64,000 bases of DNA from Siphonodentalium dalli (Eukaryota; Mollusca; Scaphopoda; Gadilida; Siphonodentaliidae): positions 210,412,355 to 210,476,354 of the forward strand of contig CP136063.1 of assembly GCA_032622095.1 (NCBI GenBank), read 5' to 3'. Each line of letters starts with the position of its first letter. Positions within the stretch are counted from its first letter, which is position 1. The notes under the pieces were generated by a model that was not told the DNA's origin, did no database searches, and saw only the letters and a program-made list of their open reading frames with translations. Below are positions 24,901 to 38,795 of the stretch, piece after piece. Both the position numbers and the translations under genes were made by a program.

Positions 24901-27815
24901 ACAGAGTTGTCCATCCTTGCCCACATACAACAGTCGATGTTTGTAAACCAAGATCACGACACTGTGCATGCATTGCCAAGGGGGCATTAACTTTGACTCA
25001 TCCGCCCATTGTTCACTTTGGGAAGAAACAAAAAGTGCAGGTCAGAATATATATCGTGTATTTGGGAAGGGACTCAAAACAAACCCCGATCATGTGTCAC
25101 CCAAATTTTTTCTTTTAGTCGTTTGGGCTAGAATTTTTGCTCATTTTGATCGCACGGGTACACGCATTTGAAAGATGTCGACAAAACTGCGAAAATAAAA
25201 GTTCCGGGTCCAACTATATTGGACAGGCTACTAACCGCTGACTATTCACGGGCGCGATCCCACTACTGCTTGACACGGGGACTTTTGCCTGCTGCGTTTC
25301 CGCCCTGGGCCGGTACGTCCCTCCTTAGACAACCTGACCACACGAGGCTCCCCAAGTGTGACCATATTGATGCCAAGCTTAGTGCGGACGCCCGATCGAC
25401 ATAGACCACCGGCTAGCAGTGACCCCATCCTCAAGCCGTCCTCCGAACCAGGCCTCCAAGTAGTTAGATTACAGGAGCACACCACAACTCCCAGCCGACA
25501 ACTCTCCTTCCCAACTGCACATTTGTATGCATTCACCTATAAGTGACATGTCCGAATCAACAACTGCACTTTGGTTGACCCATTTGTACAATCCATATGT
25601 TACAACCATACAGCCACGTGTCAAATCGAAAGACAGAGTTGTCCATCCTTGCCCACATACAACAGTCGATGTTTGTAAACCAAGATCACGACACTGTGCA
25701 TGCATTGCCAAGGGGGCATTAACTTTGACTCATCCGCCCATTGTTCACTTTGGGAAGAAACAAAAAGTGCAGGTCAGAATATATATCGTGTATTTGGGAA
25801 GGGACTCAAAACAAACCCCGATCATGTGTCACCCAAATTTTTTCTTTTAGTCGTTTGGGCTAGAATTTTTGCTCATTTTGATCGCACGGGTACACGCATT
25901 TGAAAGATGTCGACAAAACTGCGAAAATAAAAGTTCCGGGTCCAACTATATTGGACAGGCTACTAACCGCTGACTATTCACGGGCGCGATCCCACTACTG
26001 CTTGACACGGGGACTTTTGCCTGCTGCGTTTCCGCCCTGGGCCGGTACGTCCCTCCTTAGACAACCTGACCACACGAGGCTCCCCAAGTGTGACCATATT
26101 GATGCCAAGCTTAGTGCGGACGCCCGATCGACATAGACCACCGGCTAGCAGTGACCCCATCCTCAAGCCGTCCTCCGAACCAGGCCTCCAAGTAGTTAGA
26201 TTACAGGAGCACACCACAACTCCCAGCCGACAACTCTCCTTCCCAACTGCACATTTGTATGCATTCACCTATAAGTGACATGTCCGAATCAACAACTGCA
26301 CTTTGGTTGACCCATTTGTACAATCCATATGTTACAACCATACAGCCACGTGTCAAATCGAAAGACAGAGTTGTCCATCCTTGCCCACATACAACAGTCG
26401 ATGTTTGTAAACCAAGATCACGACACTGTGCATGCATTGCCAAGGGGGCATTAACTTTGACTCATCCGCCCATTGTTCACTTTGGGAAGAAACAAAAAGT
26501 GCAGGTCAGAATATATATCGTGTATTTGGGAAGGGACTCAAAACAAACCCCGATCATGTGTCACCCAAATTTTTTCTTTTAGTCGTTTGGGCTAGAATTT
26601 TTGCTCATTTTGATCGCACGGGTACACGCATTTGAAAGATGTCGACAAAACTGCGAAAATAAAAGTTCCGGGTCCAACTATATTGGACAGGCTACTAACC
26701 GCTGACTATTCACGGGCGCGATCCCACTACTGCTTGACACGGGGACTTTTGCCTGCTGCGTTTCCGCCCTGGGCCGGTACGTCCCTCCTTAGACAACCTG
26801 ACCACACGAGGCTCCCCAAGTGTGACCATATTGATGCCAAGCTTAGTGCGGACGCCCGATCGACATAGACCACCGGCTAGCAGTGACCCCATCCTCAAGC
26901 CGTCCTCCGAACCAGGCCTCCAAGTAGTTAGATTACAGGAGCACACCACAACTCCCAGCCGACAACTCTCCTTCCCAACTGCACATTTGTATGCATTCAC
27001 CTATAAGTGACATGTCCGAATCAACAACTGCACTTTGGTTGACCCATTTGTACAATCCATATGTTACAACCATACAGCCACGTGTCAAATCGAAAGACAG
27101 AGTTGTCCATCCTTGCCCACATACAACAGTCGATGTTTGTAAACCAAGATCACGACACTGTGCATGCATTGCCAAGGGGGCATTAACTTTGACTCATCCG
27201 CCCATTGTTCACTTTGGGAAGAAACAAAAAGTGCAGGTCAGAATATATATCGTGTATTTGGGAAGGGACTCAAAACAAACCCCGATCATGTGTCACCCAA
27301 ATTTTTTCTTTTAGTCGTTTGGGCTAGAATTTTTGCTCATTTTGATCGCACGGGTACACGCATTTGAAAGATGTCGACAAAACTGCGAAAATAAAAGTTC
27401 CGGGTCCAACTATATTGGACAGGCTACTAACCGCTGACTATTCACGGGCGCGATCCCACTACTGCTTGACACGGGGACTTTTGCCTGCTGCGTTTCCGCC
27501 CTGGGCCGGTACGTCCCTCCTTAGACAACCTGACCACACGAGGCTCCCCAAGTGTGACCATATTGATGCCAAGCTTAGTGCGGACGCCCGATCGACATAG
27601 ACCACCGGCTAGCAGTGACCCCATCCTCAAGCCGTCCTCCGAACCAGGCCTCCAAGTAGTTAGATTACAGGAGCACACCACAACTCCCAGCCGACAACTC
27701 TCCTTCCCAACTGCACATTTGTATGCATTCACCTATAAGTGACATGTCCGAATCAACAACTGCACTTTGGTTGACCCATTTGTACAATCCATATGTTACA
27801 ACCATACAGCCACGT
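21960..27815 (+). repeat. Copies 31-38, consensus block
   Basis: Eight consecutive copies (5856 bp) with no difference seen. The block separates the C186A/T544C region from the G52A region. Confidence 0.88.
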
Positions 27816-28547
27816 GTCAAATCGAAAGACAGAGTTGTCCATCCTTGCCCACATACAACAGTCGATATTTGTAAACCAAGATCACGACACTGTGCATGCA
27901 TTGCCAAGGGGGCATTAACTTTGACTCATCCGCCCATTGTTCACTTTGGGAAGAAACAAAAAGTGCAGGTCAGAATATATATCGTGTATTTGGGAAGGGA
28001 CTCAAAACAAACCCCGATCATGTGTCACCCAAATTTTTTCTTTTAGTCGTTTGGGCTAGAATTTTTGCTCATTTTGATCGCACGGGTACACGCATTTGAA
28101 AGATGTCGACAAAACTGCGAAAATAAAAGTTCCGGGTCCAACTATATTGGACAGGCTACTAACCGCTGACTATTCACGGGCGCGATCCCACTACTGCTTG
28201 ACACGGGGACTTTTGCCTGCTGCGTTTCCGCCCTGGGCCGGTACGTCCCTCCTTAGACAACCTGACCACACGAGGCTCCCCAAGTGTGACCATATTGATG
28301 CCAAGCTTAGTGCGGACGCCCGATCGACATAGACCACCGGCTAGCAGTGACCCCATCCTCAAGCCGTCCTCCGAACCAGGCCTCCAAGTAGTTAGATTAC
28401 AGGAGCACACCACAACTCCCAGCCGACAACTCTCCTTCCCAACTGCACATTTGTATGCATTCACCTATAAGTGACATGTCCGAATCAACAACTGCACTTT
28501 GGTTGACCCATTTGTACAATCCATATGTTACAACCATACAGCCACGT
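27816..28547 (+). repeat. Copy 39, shared variant G52A
   Basis: A for G at 27867 (monomer 52). This is the first of four copies with this change. Confidence 0.94.
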
Positions 28548-30743
28548 GTCAAATCGAAAGACAGAGTTGTCCATCCTTGCCCACATACAACAGTCGATGT
28601 TTGTAAACCAAGATCACGACACTGTGCATGCATTGCCAAGGGGGCATTAACTTTGACTCATCCGCCCATTGTTCACTTTGGGAAGAAACAAAAAGTGCAG
28701 GTCAGAATATATATCGTGTATTTGGGAAGGGACTCAAAACAAACCCCGATCATGTGTCACCCAAATTTTTTCTTTTAGTCGTTTGGGCTAGAATTTTTGC
28801 TCATTTTGATCGCACGGGTACACGCATTTGAAAGATGTCGACAAAACTGCGAAAATAAAAGTTCCGGGTCCAACTATATTGGACAGGCTACTAACCGCTG
28901 ACTATTCACGGGCGCGATCCCACTACTGCTTGACACGGGGACTTTTGCCTGCTGCGTTTCCGCCCTGGGCCGGTACGTCCCTCCTTAGACAACCTGACCA
29001 CACGAGGCTCCCCAAGTGTGACCATATTGATGCCAAGCTTAGTGCGGACGCCCGATCGACATAGACCACCGGCTAGCAGTGACCCCATCCTCAAGCCGTC
29101 CTCCGAACCAGGCCTCCAAGTAGTTAGATTACAGGAGCACACCACAACTCCCAGCCGACAACTCTCCTTCCCAACTGCACATTTGTATGCATTCACCTAT
29201 AAGTGACATGTCCGAATCAACAACTGCACTTTGGTTGACCCATTTGTACAATCCATATGTTACAACCATACAGCCACGTGTCAAATCGAAAGACAGAGTT
29301 GTCCATCCTTGCCCACATACAACAGTCGATGTTTGTAAACCAAGATCACGACACTGTGCATGCATTGCCAAGGGGGCATTAACTTTGACTCATCCGCCCA
29401 TTGTTCACTTTGGGAAGAAACAAAAAGTGCAGGTCAGAATATATATCGTGTATTTGGGAAGGGACTCAAAACAAACCCCGATCATGTGTCACCCAAATTT
29501 TTTCTTTTAGTCGTTTGGGCTAGAATTTTTGCTCATTTTGATCGCACGGGTACACGCATTTGAAAGATGTCGACAAAACTGCGAAAATAAAAGTTCCGGG
29601 TCCAACTATATTGGACAGGCTACTAACCGCTGACTATTCACGGGCGCGATCCCACTACTGCTTGACACGGGGACTTTTGCCTGCTGCGTTTCCGCCCTGG
29701 GCCGGTACGTCCCTCCTTAGACAACCTGACCACACGAGGCTCCCCAAGTGTGACCATATTGATGCCAAGCTTAGTGCGGACGCCCGATCGACATAGACCA
29801 CCGGCTAGCAGTGACCCCATCCTCAAGCCGTCCTCCGAACCAGGCCTCCAAGTAGTTAGATTACAGGAGCACACCACAACTCCCAGCCGACAACTCTCCT
29901 TCCCAACTGCACATTTGTATGCATTCACCTATAAGTGACATGTCCGAATCAACAACTGCACTTTGGTTGACCCATTTGTACAATCCATATGTTACAACCA
30001 TACAGCCACGTGTCAAATCGAAAGACAGAGTTGTCCATCCTTGCCCACATACAACAGTCGATGTTTGTAAACCAAGATCACGACACTGTGCATGCATTGC
30101 CAAGGGGGCATTAACTTTGACTCATCCGCCCATTGTTCACTTTGGGAAGAAACAAAAAGTGCAGGTCAGAATATATATCGTGTATTTGGGAAGGGACTCA
30201 AAACAAACCCCGATCATGTGTCACCCAAATTTTTTCTTTTAGTCGTTTGGGCTAGAATTTTTGCTCATTTTGATCGCACGGGTACACGCATTTGAAAGAT
30301 GTCGACAAAACTGCGAAAATAAAAGTTCCGGGTCCAACTATATTGGACAGGCTACTAACCGCTGACTATTCACGGGCGCGATCCCACTACTGCTTGACAC
30401 GGGGACTTTTGCCTGCTGCGTTTCCGCCCTGGGCCGGTACGTCCCTCCTTAGACAACCTGACCACACGAGGCTCCCCAAGTGTGACCATATTGATGCCAA
30501 GCTTAGTGCGGACGCCCGATCGACATAGACCACCGGCTAGCAGTGACCCCATCCTCAAGCCGTCCTCCGAACCAGGCCTCCAAGTAGTTAGATTACAGGA
30601 GCACACCACAACTCCCAGCCGACAACTCTCCTTCCCAACTGCACATTTGTATGCATTCACCTATAAGTGACATGTCCGAATCAACAACTGCACTTTGGTT
30701 GACCCATTTGTACAATCCATATGTTACAACCATACAGCCACGT

Positions 30744-31475
30744 GTCAAATCGAAAGACAGAGTTGTCCATCCTTGCCCACATACAACAGTCGATATTTGT
30801 AAACCAAGATCACGACACTGTGCATGCATTGCCAAGGGGGCATTAACTTTGACTCATCCGCCCATTGTTCACTTTGGGAAGAAACAAAAAGTGCAGGTCA
30901 GAATATATATCGTGTATTTGGGAAGGGACTCAAAACAAACCCCGATCATGTGTCACCCAAATTTTTTCTTTTAGTCGTTTGGGCTAGAATTTTTGCTCAT
31001 TTTGATCGCACGGGTACACGCATTTGAAAGATGTCGACAAAACTGCGAAAATAAAAGTTCCGGGTCCAACTATATTGGACAGGCTACTAACCGCTGACTA
31101 TTCACGGGCGCGATCCCACTACTGCTTGACACGGGGACTTTTGCCTGCTGCGTTTCCGCCCTGGGCCGGTACGTCCCTCCTTAGACAACCTGACCACACG
31201 AGGCTCCCCAAGTGTGACCATATTGATGCCAAGCTTAGTGCGGACGCCCGATCGACATAGACCACCGGCTAGCAGTGACCCCATCCTCAAGCCGTCCTCC
31301 GAACCAGGCCTCCAAGTAGTTAGATTACAGGAGCACACCACAACTCCCAGCCGACAACTCTCCTTCCCAACTGCACATTTGTATGCATTCACCTATAAGT
31401 GACATGTCCGAATCAACAACTGCACTTTGGTTGACCCATTTGTACAATCCATATGTTACAACCATACAGCCACGT
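30744..31475 (+). repeat. Copy 43, shared variant G52A
   Basis: A for G at 30795 (monomer 52), four monomers after copy 39. Confidence 0.94.
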
Positions 31476-32939
31476 GTCAAATCGAAAGACAGAGTTGTCC
31501 ATCCTTGCCCACATACAACAGTCGATGTTTGTAAACCAAGATCACGACACTGTGCATGCATTGCCAAGGGGGCATTAACTTTGACTCATCCGCCCATTGT
31601 TCACTTTGGGAAGAAACAAAAAGTGCAGGTCAGAATATATATCGTGTATTTGGGAAGGGACTCAAAACAAACCCCGATCATGTGTCACCCAAATTTTTTC
31701 TTTTAGTCGTTTGGGCTAGAATTTTTGCTCATTTTGATCGCACGGGTACACGCATTTGAAAGATGTCGACAAAACTGCGAAAATAAAAGTTCCGGGTCCA
31801 ACTATATTGGACAGGCTACTAACCGCTGACTATTCACGGGCGCGATCCCACTACTGCTTGACACGGGGACTTTTGCCTGCTGCGTTTCCGCCCTGGGCCG
31901 GTACGTCCCTCCTTAGACAACCTGACCACACGAGGCTCCCCAAGTGTGACCATATTGATGCCAAGCTTAGTGCGGACGCCCGATCGACATAGACCACCGG
32001 CTAGCAGTGACCCCATCCTCAAGCCGTCCTCCGAACCAGGCCTCCAAGTAGTTAGATTACAGGAGCACACCACAACTCCCAGCCGACAACTCTCCTTCCC
32101 AACTGCACATTTGTATGCATTCACCTATAAGTGACATGTCCGAATCAACAACTGCACTTTGGTTGACCCATTTGTACAATCCATATGTTACAACCATACA
32201 GCCACGTGTCAAATCGAAAGACAGAGTTGTCCATCCTTGCCCACATACAACAGTCGATGTTTGTAAACCAAGATCACGACACTGTGCATGCATTGCCAAG
32301 GGGGCATTAACTTTGACTCATCCGCCCATTGTTCACTTTGGGAAGAAACAAAAAGTGCAGGTCAGAATATATATCGTGTATTTGGGAAGGGACTCAAAAC
32401 AAACCCCGATCATGTGTCACCCAAATTTTTTCTTTTAGTCGTTTGGGCTAGAATTTTTGCTCATTTTGATCGCACGGGTACACGCATTTGAAAGATGTCG
32501 ACAAAACTGCGAAAATAAAAGTTCCGGGTCCAACTATATTGGACAGGCTACTAACCGCTGACTATTCACGGGCGCGATCCCACTACTGCTTGACACGGGG
32601 ACTTTTGCCTGCTGCGTTTCCGCCCTGGGCCGGTACGTCCCTCCTTAGACAACCTGACCACACGAGGCTCCCCAAGTGTGACCATATTGATGCCAAGCTT
32701 AGTGCGGACGCCCGATCGACATAGACCACCGGCTAGCAGTGACCCCATCCTCAAGCCGTCCTCCGAACCAGGCCTCCAAGTAGTTAGATTACAGGAGCAC
32801 ACCACAACTCCCAGCCGACAACTCTCCTTCCCAACTGCACATTTGTATGCATTCACCTATAAGTGACATGTCCGAATCAACAACTGCACTTTGGTTGACC
32901 CATTTGTACAATCCATATGTTACAACCATACAGCCACGT

Positions 32940-33671
32940 GTCAAATCGAAAGACAGAGTTGTCCATCCTTGCCCACATACAACAGTCGATATTTGTAAAC
33001 CAAGATCACGACACTGTGCATGCATTGCCAAGGGGGCATTAACTTTGACTCATCCGCCCATTGTTCACTTTGGGAAGAAACAAAAAGTGCAGGTCAGAAT
33101 ATATATCGTGTATTTGGGAAGGGACTCAAAACAAACCCCGATCATGTGTCACCCAAATTTTTTCTTTTAGTCGTTTGGGCTAGAATTTTTGCTCATTTTG
33201 ATCGCACGGGTACACGCATTTGAAAGATGTCGACAAAACTGCGAAAATAAAAGTTCCGGGTCCAACTATATTGGACAGGCTACTAACCGCTGACTATTCA
33301 CGGGCGCGATCCCACTACTGCTTGACACGGGGACTTTTGCCTGCTGCGTTTCCGCCCTGGGCCGGTACGTCCCTCCTTAGACAACCTGACCACACGAGGC
33401 TCCCCAAGTGTGACCATATTGATGCCAAGCTTAGTGCGGACGCCCGATCGACATAGACCACCGGCTAGCAGTGACCCCATCCTCAAGCCGTCCTCCGAAC
33501 CAGGCCTCCAAGTAGTTAGATTACAGGAGCACACCACAACTCCCAGCCGACAACTCTCCTTCCCAACTGCACATTTGTATGCATTCACCTATAAGTGACA
33601 TGTCCGAATCAACAACTGCACTTTGGTTGACCCATTTGTACAATCCATATGTTACAACCATACAGCCACGT
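32940..33671 (+). repeat. Copy 46, shared variant G52A
   Basis: A for G at 32991 (monomer 52), three monomers (2196 bp) after copy 43. Confidence 0.94.
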
Positions 33672-35135
33672 GTCAAATCGAAAGACAGAGTTGTCCATCC
33701 TTGCCCACATACAACAGTCGATGTTTGTAAACCAAGATCACGACACTGTGCATGCATTGCCAAGGGGGCATTAACTTTGACTCATCCGCCCATTGTTCAC
33801 TTTGGGAAGAAACAAAAAGTGCAGGTCAGAATATATATCGTGTATTTGGGAAGGGACTCAAAACAAACCCCGATCATGTGTCACCCAAATTTTTTCTTTT
33901 AGTCGTTTGGGCTAGAATTTTTGCTCATTTTGATCGCACGGGTACACGCATTTGAAAGATGTCGACAAAACTGCGAAAATAAAAGTTCCGGGTCCAACTA
34001 TATTGGACAGGCTACTAACCGCTGACTATTCACGGGCGCGATCCCACTACTGCTTGACACGGGGACTTTTGCCTGCTGCGTTTCCGCCCTGGGCCGGTAC
34101 GTCCCTCCTTAGACAACCTGACCACACGAGGCTCCCCAAGTGTGACCATATTGATGCCAAGCTTAGTGCGGACGCCCGATCGACATAGACCACCGGCTAG
34201 CAGTGACCCCATCCTCAAGCCGTCCTCCGAACCAGGCCTCCAAGTAGTTAGATTACAGGAGCACACCACAACTCCCAGCCGACAACTCTCCTTCCCAACT
34301 GCACATTTGTATGCATTCACCTATAAGTGACATGTCCGAATCAACAACTGCACTTTGGTTGACCCATTTGTACAATCCATATGTTACAACCATACAGCCA
34401 CGTGTCAAATCGAAAGACAGAGTTGTCCATCCTTGCCCACATACAACAGTCGATGTTTGTAAACCAAGATCACGACACTGTGCATGCATTGCCAAGGGGG
34501 CATTAACTTTGACTCATCCGCCCATTGTTCACTTTGGGAAGAAACAAAAAGTGCAGGTCAGAATATATATCGTGTATTTGGGAAGGGACTCAAAACAAAC
34601 CCCGATCATGTGTCACCCAAATTTTTTCTTTTAGTCGTTTGGGCTAGAATTTTTGCTCATTTTGATCGCACGGGTACACGCATTTGAAAGATGTCGACAA
34701 AACTGCGAAAATAAAAGTTCCGGGTCCAACTATATTGGACAGGCTACTAACCGCTGACTATTCACGGGCGCGATCCCACTACTGCTTGACACGGGGACTT
34801 TTGCCTGCTGCGTTTCCGCCCTGGGCCGGTACGTCCCTCCTTAGACAACCTGACCACACGAGGCTCCCCAAGTGTGACCATATTGATGCCAAGCTTAGTG
34901 CGGACGCCCGATCGACATAGACCACCGGCTAGCAGTGACCCCATCCTCAAGCCGTCCTCCGAACCAGGCCTCCAAGTAGTTAGATTACAGGAGCACACCA
35001 CAACTCCCAGCCGACAACTCTCCTTCCCAACTGCACATTTGTATGCATTCACCTATAAGTGACATGTCCGAATCAACAACTGCACTTTGGTTGACCCATT
35101 TGTACAATCCATATGTTACAACCATACAGCCACGT

Positions 35136-35867
35136 GTCAAATCGAAAGACAGAGTTGTCCATCCTTGCCCACATACAACAGTCGATATTTGTAAACCAAG
35201 ATCACGACACTGTGCATGCATTGCCAAGGGGGCATTAACTTTGACTCATCCGCCCATTGTTCACTTTGGGAAGAAACAAAAAGTGCAGGTCAGAATATAT
35301 ATCGTGTATTTGGGAAGGGACTCAAAACAAACCCCGATCATGTGTCACCCAAATTTTTTCTTTTAGTCGTTTGGGCTAGAATTTTTGCTCATTTTGATCG
35401 CACGGGTACACGCATTTGAAAGATGTCGACAAAACTGCGAAAATAAAAGTTCCGGGTCCAACTATATTGGACAGGCTACTAACCGCTGACTATTCACGGG
35501 CGCGATCCCACTACTGCTTGACACGGGGACTTTTGCCTGCTGCGTTTCCGCCCTGGGCCGGTACGTCCCTCCTTAGACAACCTGACCACACGAGGCTCCC
35601 CAAGTGTGACCATATTGATGCCAAGCTTAGTGCGGACGCCCGATCGACATAGACCACCGGCTAGCAGTGACCCCATCCTCAAGCCGTCCTCCGAACCAGG
35701 CCTCCAAGTAGTTAGATTACAGGAGCACACCACAACTCCCAGCCGACAACTCTCCTTCCCAACTGCACATTTGTATGCATTCACCTATAAGTGACATGTC
35801 CGAATCAACAACTGCACTTTGGTTGACCCATTTGTACAATCCATATGTTACAACCATACAGCCACGT
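35136..35867 (+). repeat. Copy 49, shared variant G52A
   Basis: A for G at 35187 (monomer 52), again three monomers after the previous one. This is the last shared variant in the window. Confidence 0.94.
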
Positions 35868-37331
35868 GTCAAATCGAAAGACAGAGTTGTCCATCCTTGC
35901 CCACATACAACAGTCGATGTTTGTAAACCAAGATCACGACACTGTGCATGCATTGCCAAGGGGGCATTAACTTTGACTCATCCGCCCATTGTTCACTTTG
36001 GGAAGAAACAAAAAGTGCAGGTCAGAATATATATCGTGTATTTGGGAAGGGACTCAAAACAAACCCCGATCATGTGTCACCCAAATTTTTTCTTTTAGTC
36101 GTTTGGGCTAGAATTTTTGCTCATTTTGATCGCACGGGTACACGCATTTGAAAGATGTCGACAAAACTGCGAAAATAAAAGTTCCGGGTCCAACTATATT
36201 GGACAGGCTACTAACCGCTGACTATTCACGGGCGCGATCCCACTACTGCTTGACACGGGGACTTTTGCCTGCTGCGTTTCCGCCCTGGGCCGGTACGTCC
36301 CTCCTTAGACAACCTGACCACACGAGGCTCCCCAAGTGTGACCATATTGATGCCAAGCTTAGTGCGGACGCCCGATCGACATAGACCACCGGCTAGCAGT
36401 GACCCCATCCTCAAGCCGTCCTCCGAACCAGGCCTCCAAGTAGTTAGATTACAGGAGCACACCACAACTCCCAGCCGACAACTCTCCTTCCCAACTGCAC
36501 ATTTGTATGCATTCACCTATAAGTGACATGTCCGAATCAACAACTGCACTTTGGTTGACCCATTTGTACAATCCATATGTTACAACCATACAGCCACGTG
36601 TCAAATCGAAAGACAGAGTTGTCCATCCTTGCCCACATACAACAGTCGATGTTTGTAAACCAAGATCACGACACTGTGCATGCATTGCCAAGGGGGCATT
36701 AACTTTGACTCATCCGCCCATTGTTCACTTTGGGAAGAAACAAAAAGTGCAGGTCAGAATATATATCGTGTATTTGGGAAGGGACTCAAAACAAACCCCG
36801 ATCATGTGTCACCCAAATTTTTTCTTTTAGTCGTTTGGGCTAGAATTTTTGCTCATTTTGATCGCACGGGTACACGCATTTGAAAGATGTCGACAAAACT
36901 GCGAAAATAAAAGTTCCGGGTCCAACTATATTGGACAGGCTACTAACCGCTGACTATTCACGGGCGCGATCCCACTACTGCTTGACACGGGGACTTTTGC
37001 CTGCTGCGTTTCCGCCCTGGGCCGGTACGTCCCTCCTTAGACAACCTGACCACACGAGGCTCCCCAAGTGTGACCATATTGATGCCAAGCTTAGTGCGGA
37101 CGCCCGATCGACATAGACCACCGGCTAGCAGTGACCCCATCCTCAAGCCGTCCTCCGAACCAGGCCTCCAAGTAGTTAGATTACAGGAGCACACCACAAC
37201 TCCCAGCCGACAACTCTCCTTCCCAACTGCACATTTGTATGCATTCACCTATAAGTGACATGTCCGAATCAACAACTGCACTTTGGTTGACCCATTTGTA
37301 CAATCCATATGTTACAACCATACAGCCACGT

Positions 37332-38063
37332 GTCAAATCGAAAGACAGAGTTGTCCATCCTTGCCCACATACAACAGTCGATGTTTGTAAACCAAGATCA
37401 CGACACTGTGCATGCATTGCCAAGGGGGCATTAACTTTGACTCATCCGCCCATTGTTCACTTTGGGAAGAAACAAAAAGTGCAGGTCAGAATATATATCG
37501 TGTATTTGGGAAGGGACTCAAAACAAACCCCGATCATGTGTCACCCAAATTTTTTCTTTTAGTCGTTTGGGCTAGAATTTTTGCTCATTTTGATCGCACG
37601 GGTACACGCATTTGAAAGATGTCGACAAAACTGCGAAAATAAAAGTTCCGGGTCCAACTATATTGGACAGGCTACTAACCGCTGACTATTCACGGGCGCG
37701 ATCCCACTACTGCTTGACACGGGGACTTTTGCCTGCTGCGTTTCCGCCCTGGGCCGGTACGTCCCTCCTTAGACAACCTGACCACACGAGGCTCCCCAAG
37801 TGTGACCATATTGATGCCAAGCTTAGTGCGGACGCCCGATCGACATAGACCACCGGCTAGCAGTGACCCCATCCTCAAGCCGTCCTCCGAACCAGGCATC
37901 CAAGTAGTTAGATTACAGGAGCACACCACAACTCCCAGCCGACAACTCTCCTTCCCAACTGCACATTTGTATGCATTCACCTATAAGTGACATGTCCGAA
38001 TCAACAACTGCACTTTGGTTGACCCATTTGTACAATCCATATGTTACAACCATACAGCCACGT
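37332..38063 (+). repeat. Copy 52, private variant C567A
   Basis: A for C at 37898 (monomer 567). It destroys the StuI site at monomer 563-568, so this copy can be recognised by digestion. Confidence 0.93.
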
Positions 38064-38795
38064 GTCAAATCGAAAGACAGAGTTGTCCATCCTTGCCCAC
38101 ATACAACAGTCGATGTTTGTAAACCAAGATCACGACACTGTGCATGCATTGCCAAGGGGGCATTAACTTTGACTCATCCGCCCATTGTTCACTTTGGGAA
38201 GAAACAAAAAGTGCAGGTCAGAATATATATCGTGTATTTGGGAAGGGACTCAAAACAAACCCCGATCATGTGTCACCCAAATTTTTTCTTTTAGTCGTTT
38301 GGGCTAGAATTTTTGCTCATTTTGATCGCACGGGTACACGCATTTGAAAGATGTCGACAAAACTGCGAAAATAAAAGTTCCGGGTCCAACTATATTGGAC
38401 AGGCTACTAACCGCTGACTATTCACGGGCGCGATCCCACTACTGCTTGACACGGGGACTTTAGCCTGCTGCGTTTCCGCCCTGGGCCGGTACGTCCCTCC
38501 TTAGACAACCTGACCACACGAGGCTCCCCAAGTGTGACCATATTGATGCCAAGCTTAGTGCGGACGCCCGATCGACATAGACCACCGGCTAGCAGTGACC
38601 CCATCCTCAAGCCGTCCTCCGAACCAGGCCTCCAAGTAGTTAGATTACAGGAACACACCACAACTCCCAGCCGACAACTCTCCTTCCCAACTGCACATTT
38701 GTATGCATTCACCTATAAGTGACATGTCCGAATCAACAACTGCACTTTGGTTGACCCATTTGTACAATCCATATGTTACAACCATACAGCCACGT
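38064..38795 (+). repeat. Copy 53, private variants T399A and G590A
   Basis: A for T at 38462 (monomer 399) and A for G at 38653 (monomer 590). The first puts a TAG stop into the 281-517 open frame, which argues against selection on that frame. With copy 52 it forms a cluster of three changes in 756 bp. Confidence 0.93.
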
